Of a stretch of 14,808 nucleotides of DNA, positions 1 through 8,441 are shown piece after piece (position 1 is the stretch's first letter; every line of letters starts with the position of its first letter). The notes under the pieces are model-generated. The model made no database searches. It was not told where the DNA came from and saw nothing but the letters and a program-made list of their open reading frames with translations. The DNA is from Isohypsibius dastychi (taxonomy: Eukaryota > Tardigrada > Eutardigrada > Parachela > Isohypsibiidae). Made by a program: the position numbers and the translations under genes. The stretch spans positions 1 through 14,808 of the forward strand of contig JAQIWT010000816.1 in the NCBI GenBank assembly GCA_034696485.1, read 5' to 3'.

Positions 1-430
1 CACCCAGTTTAAACAATAAACGTTCGACAAACATTCTCGACCTTATCGGATTCAACCCCCTGGGGTTGTGCTTGCAATTTGCTATACAAGCCAGATATCA
101 AGCTGTGAATGGAATCAGTTGAACACTTTAGGAGGTTTCACGTGACTGGAAATTGAAACTGAGTGAGAGAGAGAATCGACAAAAGTACACCGAATTTTTT
201 TCTGTAGAAGACAAAGTTGACCCATATCGCAAAATCCCAGAACGCCATGTTGAAAAGCATGAGATTCTGTACATGCGACGCTCAAGAAACTCGGAAATCA
301 GTGAGAAAAAACCGAGTTTTTTTCATTCATATGCTGACCAGCAAAAAAGTCATCGGTCTTTTTCTTTCACCTTTTAGCTTCCGCAAACATCACGTCCCCC
401 CAAGAAAAAAAGAAATCACGTTTCTAGGAA
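1..430. other. no recognisable gene
   Basis: Three short open frames overlap here, but none starts convincingly, none has recognisable motifs, and no splice-linked continuation was found. A near-palindrome at about 54-69 (7-bp arms caacccc/ggggttg) sits near the left edge. The stretch could be intergenic or the outer part of a gene lying to the left. Confidence 0.4.
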
Positions 431-970
431 ATAATATAATAATAATGGATGATAATAACAATAGAAAAACTTGAAAAATTGCATACAATAAAGGAAAGTG
501 AATAAACTGAAATTATAACCAATACTGAAACAATACAAAATGACCGTTAAAAATGAAAATCATGACAATAAATAAAATAATTAGTTGGTAGATTTATTTT
601 ATCATTGTATGTGCGTGATCATTATAATGAGAAAATAAGTACAATAATATTATTAAATTAAACAATATTATTAAATTATAGTCACACTAACATAAAGAAT
701 GTATATCATTAATATATACATATATTTATTTTATATTTTGTATGATTATTAGTATTATTATTGTTACACCACCTTATGTTATATTAGATTAAACAAATAT
801 GAATATCATGCATGTATATGAAAGAAACGTTTTAGTTTATATATTATATTTTAGTTCGATTATACATATTAATCAATATATTCATGTAGCGAATCATTGA
901 ACGTTATACAACAATAATAACAAATGATTAATTACAATTGATTGATTAGTAATTTATTAATAATAAATAA
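430..970. other. AT-rich gene-free island
   Basis: This stretch is extremely poor in G and C, is full of stops in all frames and contains no gene. A 15-base word (aatattattaaatta) occurs twice, at 646-660 and 664-678, a local tandem duplication with an 18-nt period. The composition differs sharply from the sequence on either side. I see no feature that would make it an origin or a promoter. Confidence 0.7.
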
Positions 971-1011
971 TTCATATCTGAATGCGTATTGCCAAACTGC
1001 GGGCGCATCAT

Positions 1012-1047
1012 CCCCACCCCCCCCCCCCCCCCTTGGGTGGGGGTGGG
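1012..1047. repeat. poly-C/poly-G hairpin tract
   Basis: A run of 16 C (1017-1032) is preceded by CCCCA and followed by TT and a G-rich block. The nine bases at 1013-1021 (cccaccccc) are the exact reverse complement of those at 1039-1047 (gggggtggg), so the tract can fold on itself. The runs of C and G could also form i-motif or G-quadruplex structures. The length may vary or be misassembled, as for other long homopolymers. Confidence 0.75.
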
Positions 1048-1129
1048 AAAAAATTGTGCAAGGCGAAATTTACGGAAGATTTTATCAGCCTGTTCCGTGA
1101 ACAGCAACAAATCCAGCGCCTTCAGACCG

Positions 1130-1757
1130 CGCAAAATCGGTTGAAAACATGGTTTTCTGTTATTTCAAGCTATTCTGTGATCGCGAGAGGCTACAGGTAG
1201 AGAAAAACCTGAGGAAGAGAAAAAGACAACAAATCAAGGAAAATGCTCATCTGCGGAGTCCTGTAGCCTTTAGCATGAGAAAGATCACTGGAAACGATAA
1301 ATTACAATTTCGAAAGCGAACTGCAATCGAGAATCGCAGCGAGATATGAGGTTGCGATGAAATTTTGATCAAAACCCAATAGCATTGATTACAGGCTAAA
1401 CTGCCTCAGCTTCAGTCCCGTTCATCAGTCGCTTCGGCCGTAATGGAGAAAATGAACGAGTTTAGATTTATAGATCATAATTCCGAAACGAAATAACGAT
1501 TAACGAGCGGAAGTGGGAAATCGCAGGGAAACGTTGAAACACTCTTTTCCTTCGTCTCTTCTAGCTACCGATGGCAAATGTCGATATCTGGCTTGAAGAG
1601 AGCGAAGCGAGCGCGCAGCAAGCAAAGCGCTAGCGAAGCGCATTTCGCGTGAGGCGCTGACCATGTACCATTCGAAAGACTGACAATAATTCTCCGCGAA
1701 ATCCAGATTTGTGGCAGCTCTTTATTTGAGTCGATAGATCTCTATAAGATCTTTCGA
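1130..1757. other. intergenic, GCGAAGCG-rich patch
   Basis: No gene was recognised. Between about 1600 and 1655 the word gcgaagcg and related gcgc/cgcgc words recur several times and make short overlapping inverted repeats. A 13-base inverted repeat (accattcgaaaga) lies at 1667-1679 and 1750-1762, just before the Gag remnant. It could be a decayed end of the retroelement or a chance hairpin. Confidence 0.4.
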
Positions 1758-2812
1758 ATGGTTTATAGTTTATTTGAATCAGACCACAAAGATGGGGGTG
1801 TTCTGCATTTTACACAAACTCCAGCTGTGTTCCGAATTGTTTTCTTTACTGGTACTGCACATTTGGAAAAATTCACTGATGAACAAGCGACCAGACCTTT
1901 TAGTGTGGAATCGTGTTTCAAAACAGCTGAAGATCAAATCGAGGAAGGAACTAATTCATATAGTGAGCATAATACTACGTTTTTAGAAAACACGGTTATT
2001 GAAAAATACGTGCAAGAACACGAAGTCGGAGTTTTCACTGATCAAGGAGTAACTGGTGATTTACAAGCAACGATAACAGAAAGTGAACAATCCGTTGTGG
2101 AAAAAGGAGGACTCGCGGTCGTTGAAAATAATATCAATCACGGAGTCGAAGAATTCGTGGAACAAAAAACTTGTGGGACGAAGTTGCAGCTGAGTATTTG
2201 ACTGATACTATTACTGAAAATAGAATGACTGACCCCAAGCTCAAGTTAACGTTACTTGTTTCGGCATTACCGCATGAGAATGCGGAAGAATGGCTAGATA
2301 AGTTCATGAGAGTGTCAGAATCTTTTGGTTTGAATGATGTTGATAGAGTAAAACATTTTGCGGATCTTTTGTCAGGCACAGCCAGGCGCTGGTGGAAATT
2401 TAGATCTGAAGCTGATGAGAAAGAATGGGAAGTTGTTCAGCATGATTCTCTCAAAACATTTGCGGACACTGGGTCTCCAGATGTAGCGCTCGAAAATTTA
2501 CTCAAAAGAACTCATGGCCTAGTGGAGGATTTCCGTTAGTATTATTACTCTGTACTTGACCTTTGTAAGAGAGTAGCACCAAATATGAGCGAAGCTCAGA
2601 AAACATACTATATTCTTAGGGGAATGGCACAAACCATTGCCGCCCAGATAAAATTGACTTACTGTCAAACGCCGAAAGATCTTTTTAAAATGGCAGAGAA
2701 AATCTATCCACCAGGTTCTGCAGGTAGCAAGCAACAAGCCGTACTATTTCGTGGTGTTCAAAATAATCAGAATCAGGACGCACGATTTTCGGGACAAACA
2801 AATGAATCTTAA
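1758..2812 (+). pseudogene. orphan Ty3/gypsy-type Gag remnant
   Basis: The frame 2171-2812 encodes a retrotransposon capsid-like (Retrotrans_gag) segment. It has a tryptophan-containing helix near the start, an ARRWW block at about 2381-2395, and a later segment with LDLCKRV followed by an ILRGM motif. An in-frame TAG (2537-2539) interrupts the domain, and homology-like sequence resumes directly after it in the same frame. An open frame 1758-2201 precedes it in a different frame and overlaps it. The two could join at the A-run near 2164-2169, so the upstream part may be the Gag N-terminus, but that part is not recognisable. I see no CCHC zinc knuckle, protease, reverse transcriptase, integrase or LTRs. 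It is most likely a dead fragment; a domesticated gag-derived gene with a sequence error is less likely. Confidence 0.7.
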
Positions 2813-2868
2813 GAAGCTGTGGTTTCAATTGAGAAAATAACCGATAAATCAAAACGCATTATTTTGAA

Positions 2869-3376
2869 ATGGCAAATTTCAACAAAACTCAAAGCGTAAA
2901 TTATATTCAATCTAACTTAAGTTTAGAAAGTCATCGTCTTCTCAGCGATGGAAATCCGCCCCACCAACACTCCCACTCTTTTCGTTTGCAGCCAATCGAA
3001 AACCACCACAGAAACCACTTTATAAGCATTTCACTCACAGAAATCTTTCTCAGTTGCATTCGAAATGGATTTCCAAAGCAAAATCATGCAACTTTCAGCT
3101 TCGTGCTACGTTTCAATCTAGAGTAACGAGGATGGTTCAAGCGTTCATTTCTCATCTGCAAATTCTCGATCAGAATGGGCCAAAGTTCTCAAACGCGGTA
3201 ACAGTATCGGCATTATTGAATATGACTGGCTGAAGGTTTTTGTTGAAAACAGCTTCATTGAGTGGCTTTTCAAAAACGATCAACCCTTTAGAACTGCCAT
3301 GAATAGCAACACCACCACAATTTTAACGTTCAGCTCAACGTGGTTACATGCATTGGCCTCATTTGCAAAGTCATGA
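2869..3376 (+). pseudogene. unassigned open frames, possibly a MATH-like remnant
   Basis: An ATG-initiated frame (2869-3126, 85 codons) overlaps a second frame, open from 3122 to a TGA at 3374. The end of the first (ATFSFVLRFN) and the second (W-containing segment, then a hydrophobic DWLKVFVE strand) loosely follow the strand and tryptophan order of the C-terminal half of a MATH/TRAF-like domain. This is pattern impression only, and joining the frames needs a frameshift at about 3118-3125. Splice acceptor-like tracts (TTTTCGTTTGCAG) end at 2991 and 3462. It may instead be unrelated coding debris. Confidence 0.2.
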
Positions 3377-3462
3377 CTTCGATATGGATATGTTTGTACG
3401 AATCAATTCCATCTGTTTCACTCCGTGATTTCTGTTCTACATTGTTTCATTTTCGTTTGCAG

Positions 3463-3702
3463 GTACAAGCTTTGGAACTAAAGCAAAATGATGTGGAATT
3501 TGAAAACAATTTATCAGAGAAGCATGTACCGGGAATGAATTGATTTATCCTTATACGGAAGTCATTCAAGTCATTTCCATTTACCTGGAAATCCAAAGCA
3601 CAACTATTATCGACCTGTTATTCCATCGGAAGTCCTCTCGATCTTGTGCAGTCCTCATGATGTCTACTAATGATTATTTGAAATCTTGGAATATTTTATT
3701 AC
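3463..3702 (+). other. possible exon debris before transposon
   Basis: A strong acceptor-like tract (cattttcgtttgcag) ends at 3462 and is followed by a 26-codon open frame stopping at 3541-3543. From 3540 a second open frame runs to the left end of the inverted-repeat element. If the element and one TTAC copy are removed, that frame stays open for about 33 further codons on the right flank (stop at 4598-4600). I recognise no protein family, so the region is noted only as possible coding sequence split by an insertion. Confidence 0.2.
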
Positions 3703-4496
3703 CGGGCTACAAAGTTGAGCGGCTGGTCTTAAGTGTTACCGTAATCATGAATACAGGTCGTGGCTTCAATTCAAGATTATATCCAATAGCAACAAAAACC
3801 ACGCGTAATTGTTTCGTTCTTCTTTGGGAGCACCTGACCAGCGATGTTTTTATCTTCCAGATTTGTCCAAGAGTGTTTTCAGCTTTTCGTTCCCTAATAT
3901 GAGTAGTTTGCAGTTGATAACTGCACCGGGCAATTTCATGCATTTGCAAAAGATTGAAAAAAAAGAAGCCAGAATTACAATTTTGCAATGATACAGAAGA
4001 CCAGCAGCCGGCAAATCTTACAGAAATATCCGAGAAGTTCCGTTAGGACCGACAAATTATTTTTCCTTGGTCGGCCAAGATGAAATAGCAGTTGAATGAG
4101 AAACAAGATTTTTCTGGCGTTTTCGACCTGTTTATAGTCCAACTTGTAACCCCACATCTATTGAAACACAGTCATCAATTACAATTTCGTCTACCACGGC
4201 AGTGCCATGTTGGTGTTTTACTCAGCAACAATTTGCAAAATGATTTCATTTCAAGACAATTTTTCGTTGCAAGAAAAGGAATTTAAAGTGAATTTGAGGT
4301 TATTTTGGTTGACCAGAATAAGACGCACTTTAAGGAGCGAAACTCTACGAAAAAGCTCCGTTTTGGCCTGGTCTTATTCACTCCTGCCTTATTTGTTTCA
4401 GGTATATGAGGTGCATTCAGGTAGATTACCATTCGCCCCAAAATTGATGAATAAGCCCACAATTAAGACCAGCCGCTCAACTTTGTAGCCCGTTAC
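3699..4496. mobile_element. 790-bp inverted-repeat DNA transposon (non-autonomous)
   Basis: The 30 bases at 3703-3732 (starting CGGGCTACAAAGTTGAGC) are the exact reverse complement of 4463-4492. Just outside, TTAC occurs at 3699-3702 and again at 4493-4496, as expected for a 4-bp target-site duplication. The element between the duplications is 790 bp. The interior holds only short open frames with no transposase motif, so it looks like a MITE-like or internally deleted copy mobilised in trans. Perfect arms suggest a fairly recent insertion. The superfamily is uncertain: a TA duplication with one terminal mismatch is an alternative reading, and the ends do not match well-known superfamilies from memory. 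Confidence 0.85.
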
Positions 4497-5062
4497 TGAT
4501 GATCAGCAGAGAATATTTTCACCCGGATTACTCAACAGGTTTGTCCTCGAAGTTGTCTTGTTTGTTTTTGGTGCTTTCGGTAAACGAGATGTTCTCTTGA
4601 ATTTCAAATAAACAGTTGTCATCCATGGATAATATTCACATCTTTTGCATGAAGTGGTAGATAAAATAAAAAGATTCAAAAAGGGGGAAAAATTCAACAC
4701 TAGCTGATTCAAGTTGAATAAAAAAACCCCGTTAAATGCAGTGAACAAAGAACAAAATAGAACCAAATGGGAATAAAACAACTTGAAGAACTACTGATAG
4801 AAAGTGAAAGTTAAGAAAGTCAAAGGGAGATCAGACGATTTCACACTTTTGAATCTCGTGCATGGTGAACATCCGCTCATACATTTTGTGGTAAGGAGTA
4901 CTAAATTTTGTGGAATGTCCGGCTTTGAGGCGGTTGTACATATGACTCGCTTTGCAATAGAAGATACTTCTGGCGCTGGTGCTGCAGAATTAAATTATCA
5001 TGGAATCGGAAGCTTCCAGCAAATTTCAAAAAAAAAGAGAACTTACAACATGAGTCGTTGAA
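4497..5062. other. no recognisable gene
   Basis: The longest frames are a minus-strand frame (4503-4781) and a plus-strand frame (4804-5061). Neither has a recognised motif or convincing splice partners. A segment at about 4815-4845 weakly resembles, in inverted orientation, part of the second exon of the minus-strand gene to its right (about 5225-5256), but the match is short and may be chance. Confidence 0.35.
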
Positions 5063-5714
5063 TTACGGCAACCTTCTTCTTTCAATTTTTGGCATAGTCA
5101 AATTCTCGGGAAATTCGATCTTGGAACTGAATTGCCTCCCGGATGGCAAACCCGACTTTCTGACAGTTCGAACGACCATGAGAGAATAAAACAGGGCAGC
5201 GGAAGCGAATAACCTACGAGCTGAAACGAAAGTGAAATCATCCCTTTTACCTTGGACATTTGTTCGCTGAGCATCAGAAACCTGGAACAATATTCGGAAA
5301 TTGAATCAATGATTTGACACAAATAAGAAATAATACTTCCAAAAAAAAATCCATAAAATCATAATCACTTTTTTGGCGGCTTCTCCGTAAGTCGCTTCCC
5401 ATTTCACTTTGAATTAATCTGCTCGAAATGTGCTTCTTGCCAGTGTCCAGGATCTCATTCTCAGTGACATTATTACTCTGTCGGAGACGGTTATGATGGT
5501 GCAACTTCACTCTCTGCTTTAAAACTGTCGAGATGTGTTTCGGCGAGAAATATTCGTGAACAGCTGTTTGATCAAAAAAACAGGCATGGGGCGTGAAGGA
5601 GAACAATCGCTTCTTGACTGTGTCCATGAGCTTGAAGAGAGCCAAAAAATCGTTTATTTGCAAGGTGATGGAAACGCGCTGTCTACCGTTCTTGAACATG
5701 AACGCATTGCTCAC
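5063..5714 (-). CDS. unidentified spliced gene or remnant (3' exons)
   Basis: A 126-codon open segment (5714 down to 5337) is followed by a 55-nt intron (5336-5282, donor GTATTA, acceptor GTTCCAG) and a 73-codon final exon (5281-5063) ending in TAA. The join is phase 0 and keeps the frame open, which supports real splicing. The protein is rich in basic and hydrophobic residues, has no signal peptide or clear membrane segment, and ends in a Lys/Arg-rich tail. A helix-like stretch SARRLFASAALFYSLMVV in the last exon faintly recalls the kleisin C-terminal winged helix, but I would not assign it. The upstream start is not clear. Protein-like sequence continues to about 5860 in other frames, so either an extra short intron is missed or the gene carries frameshifts near the T-run at about 5741-5745 and the A-run at about 5812-5815. 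It may be a pseudogene. Confidence 0.45.
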
Positions 5715-5860
5715 TTCAATCTTGAAATCCTCAACAAAAATAAATTCTCACATCAGTCACACCGACATCACTGTCTTCATTGAAAGCAAAAGTCAGCCCA
5801 GTTTCGTTTTGCAGAAATCAGTGGATTTTCTGTTATTAACAAATCATGGATCCTAAACAA
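5715..5860 (-). pseudogene. upstream coding-like sequence of the preceding gene, frames broken
   Basis: Reading leftward, a segment containing LLITENPLIS in one frame gives way to a segment containing NEDSDVGVTDVRIYF in another, which gives way to the frame of the exon beginning before 5714. The content reads smoothly as one acidic, beta-strand-rich region if one-base shifts are allowed at homopolymers. An acceptor-like tract (ATCGTTGTTTAG) precedes it at about 5855. An alternative without lesions is a small intron with donor GTCGGT at about 5766 and acceptor TTTCAAG at about 5721. Confidence 0.3.
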
Positions 5861-6034
5861 CGATGATGAAATCACAGTATATTACGAATCAGTTTTTCTC
5901 GCGATTCATATCGATAAAAGCAACAAAACTACTTTTCCAGTTAACATTGAGGCAGGCCTGCAGTTCCATGCTACTGGCCGCTCTCCCTGAAAGTCTCTCT
6001 GGTCTCTAGCAAATGCCTCTCGCTCACATTAAAT

Positions 6035-6110
6035 TTCGCCCACTCACCCACACACCCACTCACCCATTCGCTCAATTCCTCACCCACTGACTCTGCCACT
6101 CACTCATGCA
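6035..6110. repeat. degenerate CACTCACC-rich low-complexity tract
   Basis: The plus strand is built of imperfect repeats of cactcaccca-like words, with ctcac recurring every 4-10 bases, and it is almost free of G. It directly abuts the left arm of the inverted-repeat element. It is probably a decayed microsatellite. Confidence 0.7.
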
Positions 6111-6118
6111 TTAATCGT

Positions 6119-6551
6119 ATGAGTGGCGCCAAATTGAATAAGAGAACTATTGGTGCCACTGGAGGCAGCATTCTCTCTGCTTCCTTTAGCCAAACGTGTT
6201 CTCACACTTCCATAAAATTAATTTGGGCTCTTTGTCAGGGGTAGCTTTGAAGAAGCTGATCAGTACAGAACTGAATCTGTTCAGCCAGTTTGAATGAAGA
6301 TGAAGGCTGCGCTTGAATAAACTGAGACTGCGCTCGGCTTATCCCTGTTGAGGATCAGTGTTTTGGTTTCGGATGCTCTCTGCCCAGTGTCCAAATGGGA
6401 GAACATCTCGGCATTCTGCGCGCAATTGGCCTTAGAAGAAAGGCAGACAGGAAAGGAGAACATCTTACGTTAAAGAAGATGGACCGATTTGATTTTAGGC
6501 GAGCAAGCAAATGGCACCAATAGTTCTCTTATTCAATTTGGTGGCGCTCAT
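6119..6551. mobile_element. 433-bp inverted-repeat (MITE-like) element
   Basis: Positions 6119-6158 are the reverse complement of 6512-6551 over 40 bases, with three mismatches, all near the outer end. The inner 30 nt at 6129-6158 are perfect apart from none to one mismatch, with AATAAGAGAACTATTGGTGCC shared as part of the arm. No transposase frame lies inside. TTAA occurs outside both arms (6111-6114 and 6559-6562), which could suggest a TTAA-targeting, piggyBac-like parent. However, the bases between TTAA and the arms do not pair well, so the target duplication is not settled. It is distinct in sequence from the element at 3703-4492. Confidence 0.75.
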
Positions 6552-6975
6552 TAGAAAATTAATTCTTTGAATGTTTTCAACGCATGTTGCGCACCGAGTA
6601 ATCTCAACATTTTGGGGAAAAAACACATCGTATTCCAGAGGGTGGGGGGACGTGTATGTCCAGGAACCCTCGAGGGGATTTTGAACATCAAAAGCCCTCG
6701 AGGCTTTGCAGGTATATTTGTACTTATGGAGTGGTTCGGTTTCTGTGTTTCTCTTTCATAAGAATTCAGAAAACCTCCTGTCAACTCTGGAGAGGAGCAT
6801 TTTTCTTACACAAAACCACGAGATTTAACAAAACTTAACTTCATTCCTCGTCCCACGTTTCGGAAGTTCAAGAATAGACCGCCTTCCAACCGACCTAAGC
6901 TTATGTCTGAGCGCTTCTATATCTTCACTCGGCGAACCATGTTCGATGTCGTCCCCACGAATTCGTTATCAAAGA
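6552..6975. other. no recognisable gene
   Basis: Several short frames overlap here without motifs. The palindromic word ccctcgagg occurs twice, at about 6667 and 6702. The segment lies downstream of the stop of the minus-strand gene to its right and could hold its 3' untranslated region, but I see no clear polyadenylation signal. Confidence 0.35.
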
Positions 6976-7720
6976 TCATGGAAAAAATCCGAAGAAATCT
7001 CTGGAAAAATCCGAAGAAATCCACGAATTAGACGCTCGTACCACTTGCGTTTCAGGTCCAACAATAGCAGAATCGCTCTCGAGAATCTTGATCACCTGCA
7101 AAAAATGGACTCGTATATGAATATTTATACATCCTGATCAGACGGAGACCGAATGACTCACAAAGTTGAAAGACATATCCATCGAACATTCGGGAAACTT
7201 TCGAAATGGGCTCCATAGCTCGTCGCTTGTACATCGGAATCAAGGGACACAGCCTCTCGTGTTGCTCGAAAAAACGAATTACTCTCTAGGAACTTACTCA
7301 AATTTTTCTGTGCTTTCTGACAGGAATGTCGAGGCAGCAGTGACCAACAATTCAATATCTAAAATGTTTGCAGCAGAGTGGACGGATAAAACAGTGGCTT
7401 TATCCAGTCTAACACGACCGACAATCAGGCCTCTGCCTACCTGGGGTTCGATGAATCGACCGATACGGAATTTGCGGTAATGCAGGTTACAGAACCCCAG
7501 TTGGGCGGTGGTCTGATGATCCCATTCCCCCTCTACCCCCGGTCCCCAGAGCAGCTATAATTGTCACTACGTACTGTATCAAAGGACCAGCGCCAAATTC
7601 GACATTGGCGAAGGACACCTTTCTTGTGTTACTCACCCATTTTTTCGGGCGAAGAGAGAGATCACCCATAAATTTGGCAACTTCCACCCCCCCCCCCCCT
7701 CTCAGGAAAACACCAAAAGG
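6976..7720 (-). CDS. unidentified four-exon gene
   Basis: On the minus strand four exons join without breaking frame: about 7720 to 7637, 7554-7298, 7225-7162 and 7095-6976 (stop TGA at 6978-6976). The introns are 82 nt (donor GTGAGT at 7636, acceptor ATTATAG), 72 nt (GTAAGT at 7297, acceptor TACAAG) and 66 nt (GTGAGT at 7161, acceptor TTTTTTGCAG). All are GT-AG with near-consensus donors, and the phases are 0, 2 and 0. The main exon encodes a basic, strand-rich segment with GRGLIVGRVRLDKATVL. I recognise no family, catalytic motif, signal peptide or membrane segment. The 5' boundary is uncertain because the frame continues through a 13-base poly-G run. The tail of the last exon contains a 22-nt tandem duplication, so the true end may be an earlier splice. 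It could also be a decayed gene. Confidence 0.5.
6983..7021. repeat. 22-nt tandem duplication
   Basis: The 17-mer aaaaatccgaagaaatc occurs at 6983-6999 and 7005-7021, a period of 22 nt. It lies in the last part of the predicted final exon of the minus-strand gene, where it gives a repeated SSDF/FFGF-type tail. This suggests either a recent slippage or that this part is not truly coding. Confidence 0.8.
7687..7699. repeat. 13-base poly-C run
   Basis: Thirteen consecutive C on the plus strand lie at the 5' edge of the first recognised exon of the minus-strand gene. If coding, it would give a glycine run. More probably it lies in an intron or marks a slippage-prone site where the frame cannot be trusted. 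Confidence 0.9.
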
Positions 7721-8441
7721 TTTTTTTGAAATGGAAATAACCTTCTGGATTCACCTGATTGAGAATGTGAATTCATCCTGTTATCAAAAATCCATGTTCT
7801 TCTAGATTTTGTATAAAACGAATCCCGTGCGAGCGCGTTCCTGTTTGCTCTCGCCACGTGAACGGATAGACATGTTTTCTACTGGCTTCTCTGGCCTCTG
7901 ACGCAAACGCTCATCAATACCCCCAACCCCCCGTAAAGAGTGGGTTTTTGAGCATGAACGAATTTCGAACCGGACCAAATTTCAATCCAAAACGGCCCGG
8001 GAAAAGAGATGATATTACTCGTAACTTGAAATGGATACCATACCGAAGCGCAAATTAAGGAAAGATCAATTTTTGATAAAAAGATGAACCGTAACCTCCC
8101 GTGACCCCCCCCCCCCCCCCATCCTTTTTAGGTTTCATTCCGTTCGCATCTGCCTTTCTTCCTCCGTGTAATGCTATTGATGGATGGCCACTAATGGCAT
8201 TATCGTTTGCCGTGCCAAACTAGGGCGTGTAAAAATAAAAAAACAAGGGATGTTTTGACAATCACGAAGTGAGCTGCAGAAGATTTGGCATAATTCATTG
8301 TCGAAATAGGCCATTGGCCTTGTACGTGCTTCATTGAACCCCCTTCCCCTCCTTCAATTGTTCTGACTGAAAGTCCAACTTCGTCACTGGCCATTGCGCG
8401 AGATATTTGGCATCCAGTAAAATGTGATGGAGTTCCGGAAT
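7721..8441. other. intergenic region with poly-C tracts
   Basis: No gene was recognised. A run of 16 C lies at 8105-8120, and C-rich blocks lie near 7919-7932. A TATAAA-like word occurs on the plus strand at about 7812, and a palindromic CACGTG (E-box) is found near 7855. These could be promoter elements, but no gene start is tied to them. The right end should include the 3' untranslated region of the glycosyltransferase; no canonical minus-strand AATAAA was seen within 250 bases of its stop. Confidence 0.4.

Noticed and set aside
3122-3376. hAT transposase fragment
   Set aside because: A short DQPF-like segment resembles hAT proteins, but no catalytic residues or dimerisation motif were seen.
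6035-6110. CRISPR-like or structured repeat array
   Set aside because: The CACTCACC words are irregular with no spacers; it is low-complexity sequence in a eukaryotic context.
6540-6548. GGTGGCGCT as a CTCF-type insulator site
   Set aside because: It lies within the transposon arm and the word is too short to support an insulator call.
6111-6562. Firm piggyBac assignment from the bracketing TTAA words
   Set aside because: The bases between TTAA and the inverted arms do not pair, and the terminal bases differ between the ends.
7435-7465. tRNA-like GGTTCGA word
   Set aside because: No cloverleaf stems or acceptor end could be built around it.
7166-7480. 104-residue plus-strand frame
   Set aside because: It is antisense to the minus-strand exons, which have better splice signals and phase-consistent joins.
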